NCBI RefSeq assembly: GCF_026339735.1
Contig: NZ_JAPEQG010000001.1
Location: forward strand, 6,842,501 to 6,906,500
Direction of reading: 5' to 3'
DNA from: Streptomyces sp. NBC_01669
GTDB lineage: Bacteria; Actinomycetota; Actinomycetes; Streptomycetales; Streptomycetaceae
DNA: 64,000 nt
Part shown: in pieces, positions 45,366 through 52,711 of the stretch
Layout of the letters: every line of letters begins with the position of its first letter
How positions within the stretch are numbered: the stretch's first letter is position 1
Made by a program: the position numbers and the translations under genes
The notes under the pieces: model-generated
Database searches by the model: none
Told to the model about the DNA's origin: nothing
Seen by the model: the letters and a program-made list of their open reading frames with translations, nothing else

Positions 45366-45499
45366 GTGTCCAGGTGCGAAGGCAGGACCTACTTCCAAGG
45401 GGGAGATCGCGGGTTCGAGTCCCGCCGCCGGTTTTCCGACCGGTGTGGTTCAGGGGTGGAACGCCCTCGTCGGTTCCGCCGACTCTGATCTCTGGTCAC
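45366..45499 (+). ncRNA. Y-RNA-like unit A (YrlA-type, with tRNA-like module)
   Basis: The 5' strand has GTGTCCAG (45366-45373), internal loop GTGCGAA, then GGCAGGAC (45381-45388). The 3' strand has GTTCCGCC (45473-45480), internal loop GACTCTGATCT, then CTGGTCAC (45492-45499); both helices pair with one mismatch each. The stem encloses a T-arm (GCGGG-TTCGAGT-CCCGC, 45409-45425), a closed acceptor-like stem (CCGGT 45428-45432 with ACCGG 45439-45443) and a D-arm (GTTC-AGGGGTG-GAAC, 45448-45462). That order is a circularly permuted tRNA, as known for YrlA RNAs that bind bacterial Ro. It directly precedes a Ro gene. Confidence 0.8.
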
Positions 45500-45523
45500 A
45501 GACAACTTCACGAACTGCATGCA

Positions 45524-45594
45524 CCTCCCGGTGCGCAGGCTGCGGCTACTTCTTCGAAACAAGTTCCGCCGCCGCCGAATCCGATCTCGGGAGG
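45524..45594 (+). ncRNA. Y-RNA-like unit B (short, no tRNA-like module)
   Basis: CCTCCCG (45524-45530) pairs perfectly with CGGGAGG (45588-45594). Internal loop GTGCGCA faces GAATCCGATCT, and GGCTGCGG (45538-45545) pairs with CCGCCGCC with one mismatch. The same CTACTTC follows the second helix as in units A and C. In place of the tRNA-like domain there is only a 20-base loop with a possible 4-bp stem (ACTT/AAGT). This would be a minimal Ro-binding module. Confidence 0.68.
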
Positions 45595-45607
45595 CGCAGC
45601 GTCGGCA

Positions 45608-45739
45608 GTGCCCGGTGCGCAGGCGACGGCTACTTCATGTGAACTGACGGTTGCGGGTTCAAGTCCCGTCCGGCCACGGCCGGTAGCTCAACTGGGTAGA
45701 GCATCAGAAATTCCGTCGCCGCCTCCTGATCTCGGGCAC
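45608..45739 (+). ncRNA. Y-RNA-like unit C (YrlA-type, with tRNA-like module)
   Basis: GTGCCCG (45608-45614) pairs perfectly with CGGGCAC (45733-45739), and GGCGACGG (45622-45629) with CCGTCGCC (45713-45720). The internal loops are GTGCGCA and GCCTCCTGATCT. Inside are a T-arm (GCGGG-TTCAAGT-CCCGT, 45653-45669), an acceptor-like hairpin (CCGGC-CACG-GCCGG, 45670-45683), and TA plus a D-arm (GCTC-AACTGGGTA-GAGC, 45686-45702). The perfect two-part stem and the classic D- and T-loop sequences make this the clearest of the three units. It ends 44 bases before the Ro start codon. Confidence 0.83.
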
Positions 45740-45783
45740 CGCACGCGCTGTTCCTCCTCCGAATGAATTCGGGGGAATTCATC

Positions 45784-47364
45784 ATGACCCGCTTCAACGC
45801 CCGTACCACCAAGCCCCGTGTCGCCTCGCCCGTGCAGTCCACCGGGCGCACCGCGCCCACCCATCAGGGCGGCCGCGGACATCTTCGCGACAACCGCTCC
45901 GAGCTCTTTCTGCTCGCGGTCGCCAATTTCGTTTCGCAGGAGACCTTTTACGAGAACGCCGAGCAGCGCGACAGCCGTTTCGCGGAGCTGGTGCGTATCC
46001 TCGCCGTCGGCGACCCCGAGTGGACCGCCGGTCTGCTGGGGTGGCTGCGCCACGAGGGCGGGATGCGGACCGCGTCGATCGTCGGCGCCGCCGAGTACGT
46101 GAAGGCGCGGCTCGACGCGGGTGCCGAGGACGGACCGTCCAACCGGCAGGTCGTCGACTCCGTCCTGCTGCGCGCCGACGAGCCCGGTGAGCTGCTCGGG
46201 TACTGGACCTCGCGGTACGGCCGCGCCGTGCCGAAGCCCGTCAAGCGCGGGATCGCCGATGCCGTACGCCGCCTCTACCACGCGACATCGCTGCTCAAGT
46301 ACGACACCGCGTCCAAGGGCTACCGCTTCGGCGACATCCTGAACCTGGTGCATGCCGCGCCCGACCCGGAAAAGGCAGGGCAGGGCGAGCTGTTCCGTTA
46401 CGCGCTCGATCGCAGGCACCACCCGGAGGCGGCGGTTCCGCCCGCCTCGAACCGCATCCTCACCGCCCACCGCGCGCTGATGGAGCTGCCGGTCGAGGAG
46501 CGGCGGGCCGCCGTGACCGCACCCGGCGGGGCCGATCGACTGGCCGCGGCGGGCATGACCTGGGAGGCCCTCGCGGGCTGGTTGCAGGGGCCGATGGACG
46601 CCGCGGCCTGGGAGGCGGTGATCCCGTCGATGGGGGCGATGGCACTCGTCCGCAACCTGCGGAACTTCGACGAGGCGGGTGTCTCGGACGAGGTCGCCGC
46701 CCAGGTGGCGGCGAAGATCTCCGACCCGGCCGTGGTCGCCGCATCGCGGCAGTTCCCGTTCCGCTATCTCGCGGCGTACCGGCACGCTCCGTCGCTGCGC
46801 TGGGCCTACCCGCTGGAGCAGGCGCTCGGCCACTCGCTGGCGCGTGTCCCCGCCCTGCGCGGGCGGACGCTGGTCCTGGTCGACCGCTCGGGCTCGATGT
46901 GGTCGCCTCTCTCGGACCGCTCCCAGCTCAACCGGGCCGACGCCGCCGCGATCTTCGGTGCGGCGCTGGCGCTGCGGGCCGACGAGGCCGATCTGGTGCA
47001 GTTCGGCACGAACAGCGCATCAGTTGCGTACCGGAAGGGCGAGTCCGTCCTGAAGGTCCTGGAGCGCTTCGGTGACCTCGGCGGCACCAACACCGCGGAG
47101 GCGGTGCGTCGGCATTTCCGCAAGCACGACCGCGTACTGATCGTCACCGACGAGCAGGCGTCGTTCTCGTACGCCGTGGATGCCACCGCGGCCGTGCCGT
47201 CCGACGTGCCCGTCTACACCTGGAATCTGGCCGGATACCAGGTCGGTCACGCCCCGTCGGGAAGTGCGAACCGCCACACCTTCGGGGGTCTTTCGGACGC
47301 GGCATTCCGCATGGTGCCCCTGCTCGAAGCGGGTAGGGACGCCGACTGGCCCTGGAATCGCTGA
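45784..47364 (+). CDS. rsr: TROVE-domain Ro60-family RNA-binding protein (bacterial Rsr)
   Basis: 526 residues. Ro proteins are rings of helical repeats that hold Y RNAs and the ends of misfolded RNAs; bacterial Ro works with YrlA and PNPase in RNA decay and stress survival. The TROVE domain spans about residues 15-345 (LRDNRSELFLLAVANFVSQETFYE, WLRHEGGMRTASIVGAAEYV, PKPVKRGIADAVRRLYHATSLLKYDT in pieces). A von Willebrand A domain follows, with the MIDAS motif DRSGSM at about 365-370 and GGTNTAEAV later. ATG 45784 has GGGGGA at good spacing; ATG 45763 is an alternative. Three Y-RNA-like units lie immediately upstream on the same strand. Confidence 0.93.
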   Translation: MTRFNARTTKPRVASPVQSTGRTAPTHQGGRGHLRDNRSELFLLAVANFVSQETFYENAEQRDSRFAELVRILAVGDPEWTAGLLGWLRHEGGMRTASIVGAAEYVKARLDAGAEDGPSNRQVVDSVLLRADEPGELLGYWTSRYGRAVPKPVKRGIADAVRRLYHATSLLKYDTASKGYRFGDILNLVHAAPDPEKAGQGELFRYALDRRHHPEAAVPPASNRILTAHRALMELPVEERRAAVTAPGGADRLAAAGMTWEALAGWLQGPMDAAAWEAVIPSMGAMALVRNLRNFDEAGVSDEVAAQVAAKISDPAVVAASRQFPFRYLAAYRHAPSLRWAYPLEQALGHSLARVPALRGRTLVLVDRSGSMWSPLSDRSQLNRADAAAIFGAALALRADEADLVQFGTNSASVAYRKGESVLKVLERFGDLGGTNTAEAVRRHFRKHDRVLIVTDEQASFSYAVDATAAVPSDVPVYTWNLAGYQVGHAPSGSANRHTFGGLSDAAFRMVPLLEAGRDADWPWNR

Positions 47365-47442
47365 TTACGAATCCGGCATCAGTGCGCCCCCAGGAGTGGT
47401 CGGGCATGGCGTCGGGCGTTCCCAGGGCGCATACTCAAGGTA

Positions 47443-47673
47443 ATGAAACAGTCAGCCGGATCCCGGCGTCACCTGCCTTCCAGTCCCTTCAACCGCCCGG
47501 CCCAGGCGGCCCCACCGGTCGAATTGTTCGATGTGGGCGACAGGGTGTCGCACGACCAGTTCGGACTAGGCCGAGTCCTTGCTGTCGAGGGCGACAACGA
47601 CGCAGTGCTCATCGACTTCTCGGGGCGACAGGGGAGGATCCTGAGCCCGTACTCCAAGCTGACCAAGCTCTGA
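47443..47673 (+). CDS. Small protein with UvrD C-terminal-like (Tudor/KOW-type) domain
   Basis: 76 residues. After a basic Ser/Pro-rich start, FDVGDRVSHDQFGLGRVLAVEGDNDAVLIDFSG matches the short beta-barrel found at the C-terminus of UvrD/PcrA helicases and in CarD-like RNA polymerase-interacting domains. As a free-standing protein it may contact RNA polymerase or nucleic acid; this is inference. CATACT (47430-47435) could give a nearly leaderless mRNA. Confidence 0.75.
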   Translation: MKQSAGSRRHLPSSPFNRPAQAAPPVELFDVGDRVSHDQFGLGRVLAVEGDNDAVLIDFSGRQGRILSPYSKLTKL

Positions 47674-47722
47674 GAGAGGCGGCGAGCACGCGCAGTGTCC
47701 GCGTCCCCGTCACGCTCTCCGG

Positions 47723-47758
47723 CTTCAGGGGCACCTGCACCCGCAGGTGCCCCTGAAG
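47723..47758. terminator. Bidirectional terminator
   Basis: A perfect 16-bp stem (47723-47738 with 47743-47758) and an ACCC loop between the convergent small gene and the TerD-type gene. Confidence 0.88.
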
Positions 47759-47782
47759 GCGTGCCAGGGGCTTCTCGCAGCC

Positions 47783-48988
47783 CTACAGCGCCTGGGCGGC
47801 GGGCTTGACCATGCCGCGGACGGTGCGCGACTTCACGAAGTCGCCCAGCGCCGTCATTTCCCACTCGCCGGAGAACTGCTTGATCAGCTTCGCCATCATC
47901 ACGCCGGTCTGCGGCTCGGCGCCGGTCAGGTCGAAGCGGACCAGCTCCTCACCGGTCGCCGCGTCGACCAGCCGGCAGTAGGCCTTGGCGACCTCGGTGA
48001 ACTTCTGGCCGGTGAACGAATTGACCGTGAAGACCAGCCCGGTCGCCTCCGGGGGGATCCGGCCGAGGTCCACGACGATCACCTCGTCGTCGCCCGCGCC
48101 CTCGCCCGTGAGGTTGTCACCGGAGTGCTTGATCGCGCCGTTCAGGATGGAGAGCTTGCCGAAGTAGCAGCTGTCCAGGTGGTTCCGGTTGGGGCCGTAG
48201 GCGATCACCGAGGCATCGAGGTCGATGTCCTTGCCGCGGAACGCGGGTTCCCAACCGAGCCCCATCTTGACCTGCGAGAGCAGCGGGCGGCCGCCCTTGA
48301 CCAGGGACACCGTCTGGTTCTTCTGGAGGCTGACCCGGCCCTTGTCGAGGTTGATCTTGCCCGAGCCGGCGGGCGCCGGAGCGGCAGCGGGCGGCGCGGC
48401 CGGGACCGGAGGAGCGGCGATCCGCGGGTCCACGGGGGCGGCGGCGGGCACCGGGGGTGCGACCGGGGCGGGCGCGGCGGCCGGCTCCTCCTCGACCGAG
48501 ACACCGAAGTCCGTGGCGATGCCGGCCAGCCCGTTCGCATAGCCCTGGCCGACCGCGCGGGCCTTCCAGGCGCCGTTGCGGAGATAGACCTCGATGACCA
48601 CGAGCGCCGTCTCGGCGCCCAGCCGGGGCGGGGTGAAGGTGGCGAGGACGCTGCCGTCGTCCGCGTTGCGCACGGTGGCGGTGGGCTCGATGCCCTGGAA
48701 GGTCTGGCCCGCCGCGTCCGGGCTGGCCGTGACGACGATCTTCTCGATGCCGGGCGGCACCGCAGTGGTGTCCACCACGATCGCGTCCGGCGCCGTGCCG
48801 CCGCCTGAGCGGTAGGTCACGCCCGGGCCCGTGGGCTGGTTGTAGAAGATGAAGTCGTCGTCGGAACGCACCTTGCCGTCGACGGTGAGCAGCAGGCCCG
48901 AGACGTCGAGCCGTACCGGGGCGGCGACGTCCACCGCCACACGGGCGGCGGAGAGAGGGATGTTCGAGCCGGGTGTCATAGCGGTCAT
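47783..48988 (-). CDS. Tandem TerD-domain protein
   Basis: 401 residues. Two TerD (calcium-binding, stress or tellurite-resistance) domains: residues about 5-172, where DFIFYNQPTGPGVTYRSG is the expected motif, and about 212-400 (LDLDASVIAYGPNRNHLDSCYFGKL-type motif, DDEVIVVDLGRIPPEATGLVFTVNSF), joined by a Pro/Ala linker. The second domain begins INLDKGRVSLQKNQTVSL. ATG 48979 (MTPGSNIPLS) is an alternative start. The exact role is unknown. Confidence 0.9.
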   Translation of the reverse strand: MTAMTPGSNIPLSAARVAVDVAAPVRLDVSGLLLTVDGKVRSDDDFIFYNQPTGPGVTYRSGGGTAPDAIVVDTTAVPPGIEKIVVTASPDAAGQTFQGIEPTATVRNADDGSVLATFTPPRLGAETALVVIEVYLRNGAWKARAVGQGYANGLAGIATDFGVSVEEEPAAAPAPVAPPVPAAAPVDPRIAAPPVPAAPPAAAPAPAGSGKINLDKGRVSLQKNQTVSLVKGGRPLLSQVKMGLGWEPAFRGKDIDLDASVIAYGPNRNHLDSCYFGKLSILNGAIKHSGDNLTGEGAGDDEVIVVDLGRIPPEATGLVFTVNSFTGQKFTEVAKAYCRLVDAATGEELVRFDLTGAEPQTGVMMAKLIKQFSGEWEMTALGDFVKSRTVRGMVKPAAQAL

Positions 48989-49024
48989 GCACGGGGTAAC
49001 GAACGACCCGGCTTTGCCGTTCCC

Positions 49025-49255
49025 TTACCTTCTGCCGGGTTGGTTACGGGGGTGGCTGCGGGCCGTCCGCTCGTTGCCGTGCTTGTACGCGCCGGTCCAG
49101 CGGGCCATCACCAGCTGGGCGTCCCCGGACGCCACCTCGGCCAGGAACTTCTCCGCCCGGCTGCCGCGCAGGGTTCCCGCGGGGCGGCCGTGATGGGTGA
49201 GGGTGACGCTCGAGTCGGCGTGCTGCTCGTACTGGAATCCGGATGGTTTCGGCAT
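49025..49255 (-). CDS. Small conserved hypothetical protein
   Basis: 76 residues from ATG 49255: MPKPSGFQYEQHADSSVTLTHHGRPAGTLRG, then RAEKFLAEVASGDAQLVMARWTGAYKHGNER. It is compact and basic at the end, with no signal or membrane segment. I believe I have seen similar short Streptomyces proteins, but none with known function. The 192 bases that follow to 49447 hold nothing I can support. Confidence 0.65.
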   Translation of the reverse strand: MPKPSGFQYEQHADSSVTLTHHGRPAGTLRGSRAEKFLAEVASGDAQLVMARWTGAYKHGNERTARSHPRNQPGRR

Positions 49256-49447
49256 GGATCCGCATCCTGCCCGGTGCACGGGTGCGACGTCGCGCGAATA
49301 TCCTGCCGCGTGTGGGCGAGCGCACCGCGTTCTGCGGACCGCGGCCGCGCGGAACGGGCAAGGAGCCGGGCCGCCGCCTCCTGTTCTTCAGGGAGCCCGG
49401 TCCGTACCCCGCAGGCGCGGTCGGACCCCTTCGTTCCTCCGGTCGGG

Positions 49448-50257
49448 TCAGTACGGCCAGACCGGCGGGTCGGTGACGAAGTGTCCACCGAGGTGGGCAT
49501 GGTCAGGGTTGTCCGGGTCGAGTTCGCCTTGTTCGGCGACGAGCTTCTCCGCGTACTGCTCCGAGTCGTCCTGCGGTTCGTATCCCAGCGACCGGGCCGT
49601 CGTCAGGTCCCACCACAGGCGGGTGTTGTCGGAGGAGCCGTAGACGACGGTGTGGCCGACCTCCTCGGCGGTGAGTGCGGCGTGGAGGAGCCGGGCGCCG
49701 TCGCCGGGGCTCATCCAGACCGACAGCATCCGTACCGATGTCGGCTCCATGAAGCATGAGCCGATGCGTACGGACACGGTCTCCATGGCGTGCTTGTCCC
49801 AGTAGAGCTGGGCGAGGTCCTCGCCGAAGGACTTGGAAAGGCCGTAGAAGGTGTCGGGGCGGCGCGGTGTGTCGATCGGGATCAGCGGGTCGCCGGGGAG
49901 CGGGCGCGGGTGATAGCCGATGGCGTGGTTGGAGGAGGCGAACACGATGCGTCGGACGCCTTCCTCGAGCGCCGCCTCGTAGAGGTTGTACGTCCCCTCG
50001 ATGTTGGCCCGCAGAATCTTGTCGAAGGAGGATTCCAGCGAGATGCCCGCGAGGTGGATGATCGCGTCGACGCCCCGCACGGCCTCCCGCAGCGCTTCCT
50101 TGTCGCCGAGGTCGGCCGTGATCGCGTCCGGCGCTCCCTCGATCGGGGCGACGTCGAAGAGGCGGAGCTCGTAGCCGTACGCGGGCAGCAGTCCGCGCAT
50201 CAGGGTGCCGAGGCCGCCGGCGGCGCCGGTGAGCAGGACGGTGCGGGGAGCGGGCAT
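49448..50257 (-). CDS. udh: Uronate dehydrogenase (NAD-dependent epimerase/dehydratase family)
   Basis: 269 residues. Short-chain extended-family oxidoreductase: Rossmann LLTGAAGGLG, VDAIIHLAGISLE, and active-site FYGLSKSFGEDLA with the Tyr-x3-Lys pair. The sequence pattern and the neighbouring 5-dehydro-4-deoxyglucarate dehydratase point to oxidation of galacturonate or glucuronate to the aldarate lactone. ATG 50257 follows GAGGAG. Confidence 0.82.
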   Translation of the reverse strand: MPAPRTVLLTGAAGGLGTLMRGLLPAYGYELRLFDVAPIEGAPDAITADLGDKEALREAVRGVDAIIHLAGISLESSFDKILRANIEGTYNLYEAALEEGVRRIVFASSNHAIGYHPRPLPGDPLIPIDTPRRPDTFYGLSKSFGEDLAQLYWDKHAMETVSVRIGSCFMEPTSVRMLSVWMSPGDGARLLHAALTAEEVGHTVVYGSSDNTRLWWDLTTARSLGYEPQDDSEQYAEKLVAEQGELDPDNPDHAHLGGHFVTDPPVWPY

Positions 50258-50294
50258 GCGCGGATCTCCTCGGTGCATACGTGCGACACATCAA

Positions 50295-50474
50295 ATGCAT
50301 GGACTGTATTCACATGTATGGACACGCTAGGAAGTGCGGTCGCATCGCGTCAAGTGTCGCGCACCTCGCGCGCGGCGGAGAAGATCGGTGCAACTTCGGC
50401 TCCGTGGCGCGCGTTCCCGTCTTGACCTGCGCCGCGTGGCTGCCTTAGCGTGACCGTGTTCATAAGTATGGACA
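50295..50474. promoter_or_regulatory. Repeated TATGGACA-type elements between udh and the dehydratase
   Basis: ATGCATGGAC (50295-50304), ATGTATGGACA (50314-50324) and AGTATGGACA (50465-50474) are near-copies. Two lie before divergent udh and one just before the plus-strand gene. They look like binding sites for a shared regulator, perhaps the GntR protein at 54139. The 260-base region has no gene. Confidence 0.5.
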
Positions 50475-50517
50475 TCGATCAGAATTGTGCACGCCTGAAC
50501 CTGCTCAGGGAGCGCCC

Positions 50518-51492
50518 GTGACCTCAGCCCCCCTTGCCGCCCGACTCACCCATGTCGCCGGGCCGCTCTTCTTCCCCGTCACTGCCTACGGACCGGATGG
50601 CGCCGTGGACCTCGACGCCTTCCGGGCGCATGTGCGCAGCGGGATCGACGCAGGTGCGGCTGCCGTCTTCGCCTGCTGCGGCACGGGCGAGTTCCACGCG
50701 CTGACGCCGGAGGAGTTCCGGCTCGTCGTCGCCGCGGCGGTCGAGGAGACCGCCGGGGAGGTGCCCGTCGTCGCCGGCGCCGGATACGGCACGGCCCTCG
50801 CGATCCAGTACGCGAAGCTCGCCGAGGAGGCGGGCGCGGACGGACTCCTCGCCATGCCCCCGTACCTGGTCTTCGCCGACCAGGAGGGACTGCTCGGCCA
50901 CTACGCGGCGCTGGCCGCCGCCACCGGTCTGGAGACGATCGTCTACCAGCGCGACAACGCCGTCTTCACCCCGGAGACCGTCGTCGCCCTGGCCCGGACG
51001 CCCGGCATCATCGGACTCAAGGACGGCTACGGCGACCTCGACCTGATGCAGCGCATCGTCAGCGCCGTCCGTACCGAACTGCCCGGCCAGGACTTCCTGT
51101 ACTTCAACGGGCTGCCCACCGCCGAACTCACCGGCCTCGCCTACCGCGGCATCGGCGTCACGCTCTACTCCTCCGCCGTCTTCGCCTTCGCGCCCGACAT
51201 CGCCCTCGCCTTCTACCGGGCGCTGGAATCCGGCGACGACGAGCTGGCCAACGCACTGCTCGACCACTTCTACCGGCCGCTCGTCGAACTGCGCGCCAAG
51301 GGCCGCGGCTATGCCGTCTCACTGGTGAAGGCTGCCGTCCGGCTGGAGGGCCTGGCGGTCGGCGACGTCCGCAGCCCGCTCACGGAGCCGCCCGCCGCCC
51401 ACGTCGAGGAGCTGGCCGCGATCATCGAGCGCGGCCGCGCCCTGCTGGAGAAGTACGGGCAGGAAGAGGCTGCGTCGGGGGAGCGCGGATGA
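50518..51492 (+). CDS. kdgD: 5-dehydro-4-deoxyglucarate dehydratase
   Basis: 324 residues. DapA-fold enzyme that decarboxylates and dehydrates 5-dehydro-4-deoxyglucarate to 2-oxoglutarate semialdehyde. The family motifs GPLFFPVTAYGPDGAVD, ACCGTGEFHALTPEE and the lysine in GLKDGYGD are present. GTG 50518 has GGGAG seven bases upstream. The stop overlaps the next ATG. Confidence 0.85.
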   Translation: MTSAPLAARLTHVAGPLFFPVTAYGPDGAVDLDAFRAHVRSGIDAGAAAVFACCGTGEFHALTPEEFRLVVAAAVEETAGEVPVVAGAGYGTALAIQYAKLAEEAGADGLLAMPPYLVFADQEGLLGHYAALAAATGLETIVYQRDNAVFTPETVVALARTPGIIGLKDGYGDLDLMQRIVSAVRTELPGQDFLYFNGLPTAELTGLAYRGIGVTLYSSAVFAFAPDIALAFYRALESGDDELANALLDHFYRPLVELRAKGRGYAVSLVKAAVRLEGLAVGDVRSPLTEPPAAHVEELAAIIERGRALLEKYGQEEAASGERG

Positions 51493-52667
51493 GGGCCTCC
51501 GCCTTCCTCTACCCCTGGGACGTCGTCGGGGACCCGGACGCGGCAACCCGCGTCGCCGACCTCGGCGTCCAGCAGGTGACGCTCGCCGCCGCCTACCACT
51601 CCACCCGGGCGCTGACCCCGCGTCATCCCGGTCGCCGGATCGTCACCGCCGAGCACGCCGCGGTGCTGTACCCGCCGGACCCCGGGCGGTGGGCGGGGCG
51701 CGAGCTGCGCCCCTACGCGCAGTCCTGGGTGGCCTCGGACGATGCGTACGCCGAGGCCGCGCAGGCGCTGACGGACGCCGGTCTGGAGGTGCACAGCTGG
51801 GTGGTTCTCGCGCACAACTCCCGCCTGGGCGCGGAACATCCGGACACCTCGGTGGTCAACGCGTACGGTGACCGCTACCCCTGGGCGCCCTGCATCGCGC
51901 AGCCCGCGGTCCGCGCGTACCTCGTGGACCTGGCCGCGGAGGCGGCGGTGCGCGACGGCGCGCGCGGCACCGAACTGGAGTCCTGCGGCTGGTACGGCTT
52001 CGCGCATCTGCACGCCCACGACAAGATCGCGGGAGTCGGGCTCGGGGACGCGTCGCAGTACCTCATGTCGCTCTGCTTCTGTCCCGACTGCCGGACCGGT
52101 TACACCGAACACGGCTTGAACCCGGATGAGTTGAGCGGCTCCGTGCGCGCGGCCCTGGAGCCCGCCTGGGCCGGTTCCGGTTCCTCGGAGGCAGGCTGGT
52201 CGGGGGTCGAGAAGCTCCTCGGCGCCGATCTCGCCGCCGCCACTCTCCAGTGGCGCGGCCGGGTCGCCCGTACGCTCCAGGAGTCCGCGGTCGCCGCGGT
52301 GCGTGCGGCGGCCGGAGCAGGCTTCCAGGTGCTGCTGCACGCCGACCCCGCCCCGCACCGCTCCGGCGCGAACGTCGGTGTCGACCCGCAGCACATCATG
52401 GGCGTGGCGGACGGTGTGGTGCTGCCCTGCACGGGCGGTGACGCCCAGCGCGAGACGTACCTCGGCCCGTTCGCCGGACGTCAGGGGGTGGTGGCCGCCA
52501 ACTTCACCGTGGTCACCGGCATGGGCGGCAGCCCCGCCACGCTGGAGCGTGACGCCGCCCATGCGGCCTCGCTCGGTGCGAACCAACTACGCCTGTACCA
52601 CGCCGGGTTGGCATCCGACCCGGACATCGAGGCCGTCACCGAGGCGCTTTCACGCCTCGGTCGATGA
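51489..52667 (+). CDS. Unrecognised protein of the sugar-acid cluster (probable TIM barrel)
   Basis: 392 residues. It starts MRASAFLYPWDVVGDPDAATRVADLGVQQVTLAAAYHS. Alternating hydrophobic strands and helices, LESCGWYGFAHLHAHDKI, a CFCPDC cysteine pair and late VVLPCTGGDAQRETYLGP suggest a barrel enzyme related to glycoside hydrolase-like proteins. It overlaps kdgD by four bases, so it probably acts in the same pathway. I cannot name the reaction. Confidence 0.75.
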   Translation: MRASAFLYPWDVVGDPDAATRVADLGVQQVTLAAAYHSTRALTPRHPGRRIVTAEHAAVLYPPDPGRWAGRELRPYAQSWVASDDAYAEAAQALTDAGLEVHSWVVLAHNSRLGAEHPDTSVVNAYGDRYPWAPCIAQPAVRAYLVDLAAEAAVRDGARGTELESCGWYGFAHLHAHDKIAGVGLGDASQYLMSLCFCPDCRTGYTEHGLNPDELSGSVRAALEPAWAGSGSSEAGWSGVEKLLGADLAAATLQWRGRVARTLQESAVAAVRAAAGAGFQVLLHADPAPHRSGANVGVDPQHIMGVADGVVLPCTGGDAQRETYLGPFAGRQGVVAANFTVVTGMGGSPATLERDAAHAASLGANQLRLYHAGLASDPDIEAVTEALSRLGR

Positions 52668-52711
52668 CGGACGCGGACCGGTGGGGGTGCCCGTCAGCCA
52701 TCCCCAAGCTC

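Noticed and set aside
45390..45710. Ordinary tRNA genes suggested by good T-arm and D-arm sequences
   Set aside because: The arms occur in the order T-arm, acceptor-like hairpin, D-arm, with no anticodon arm between D and T, so they cannot form a normal tRNA. The permuted order fits YrlA RNAs instead.
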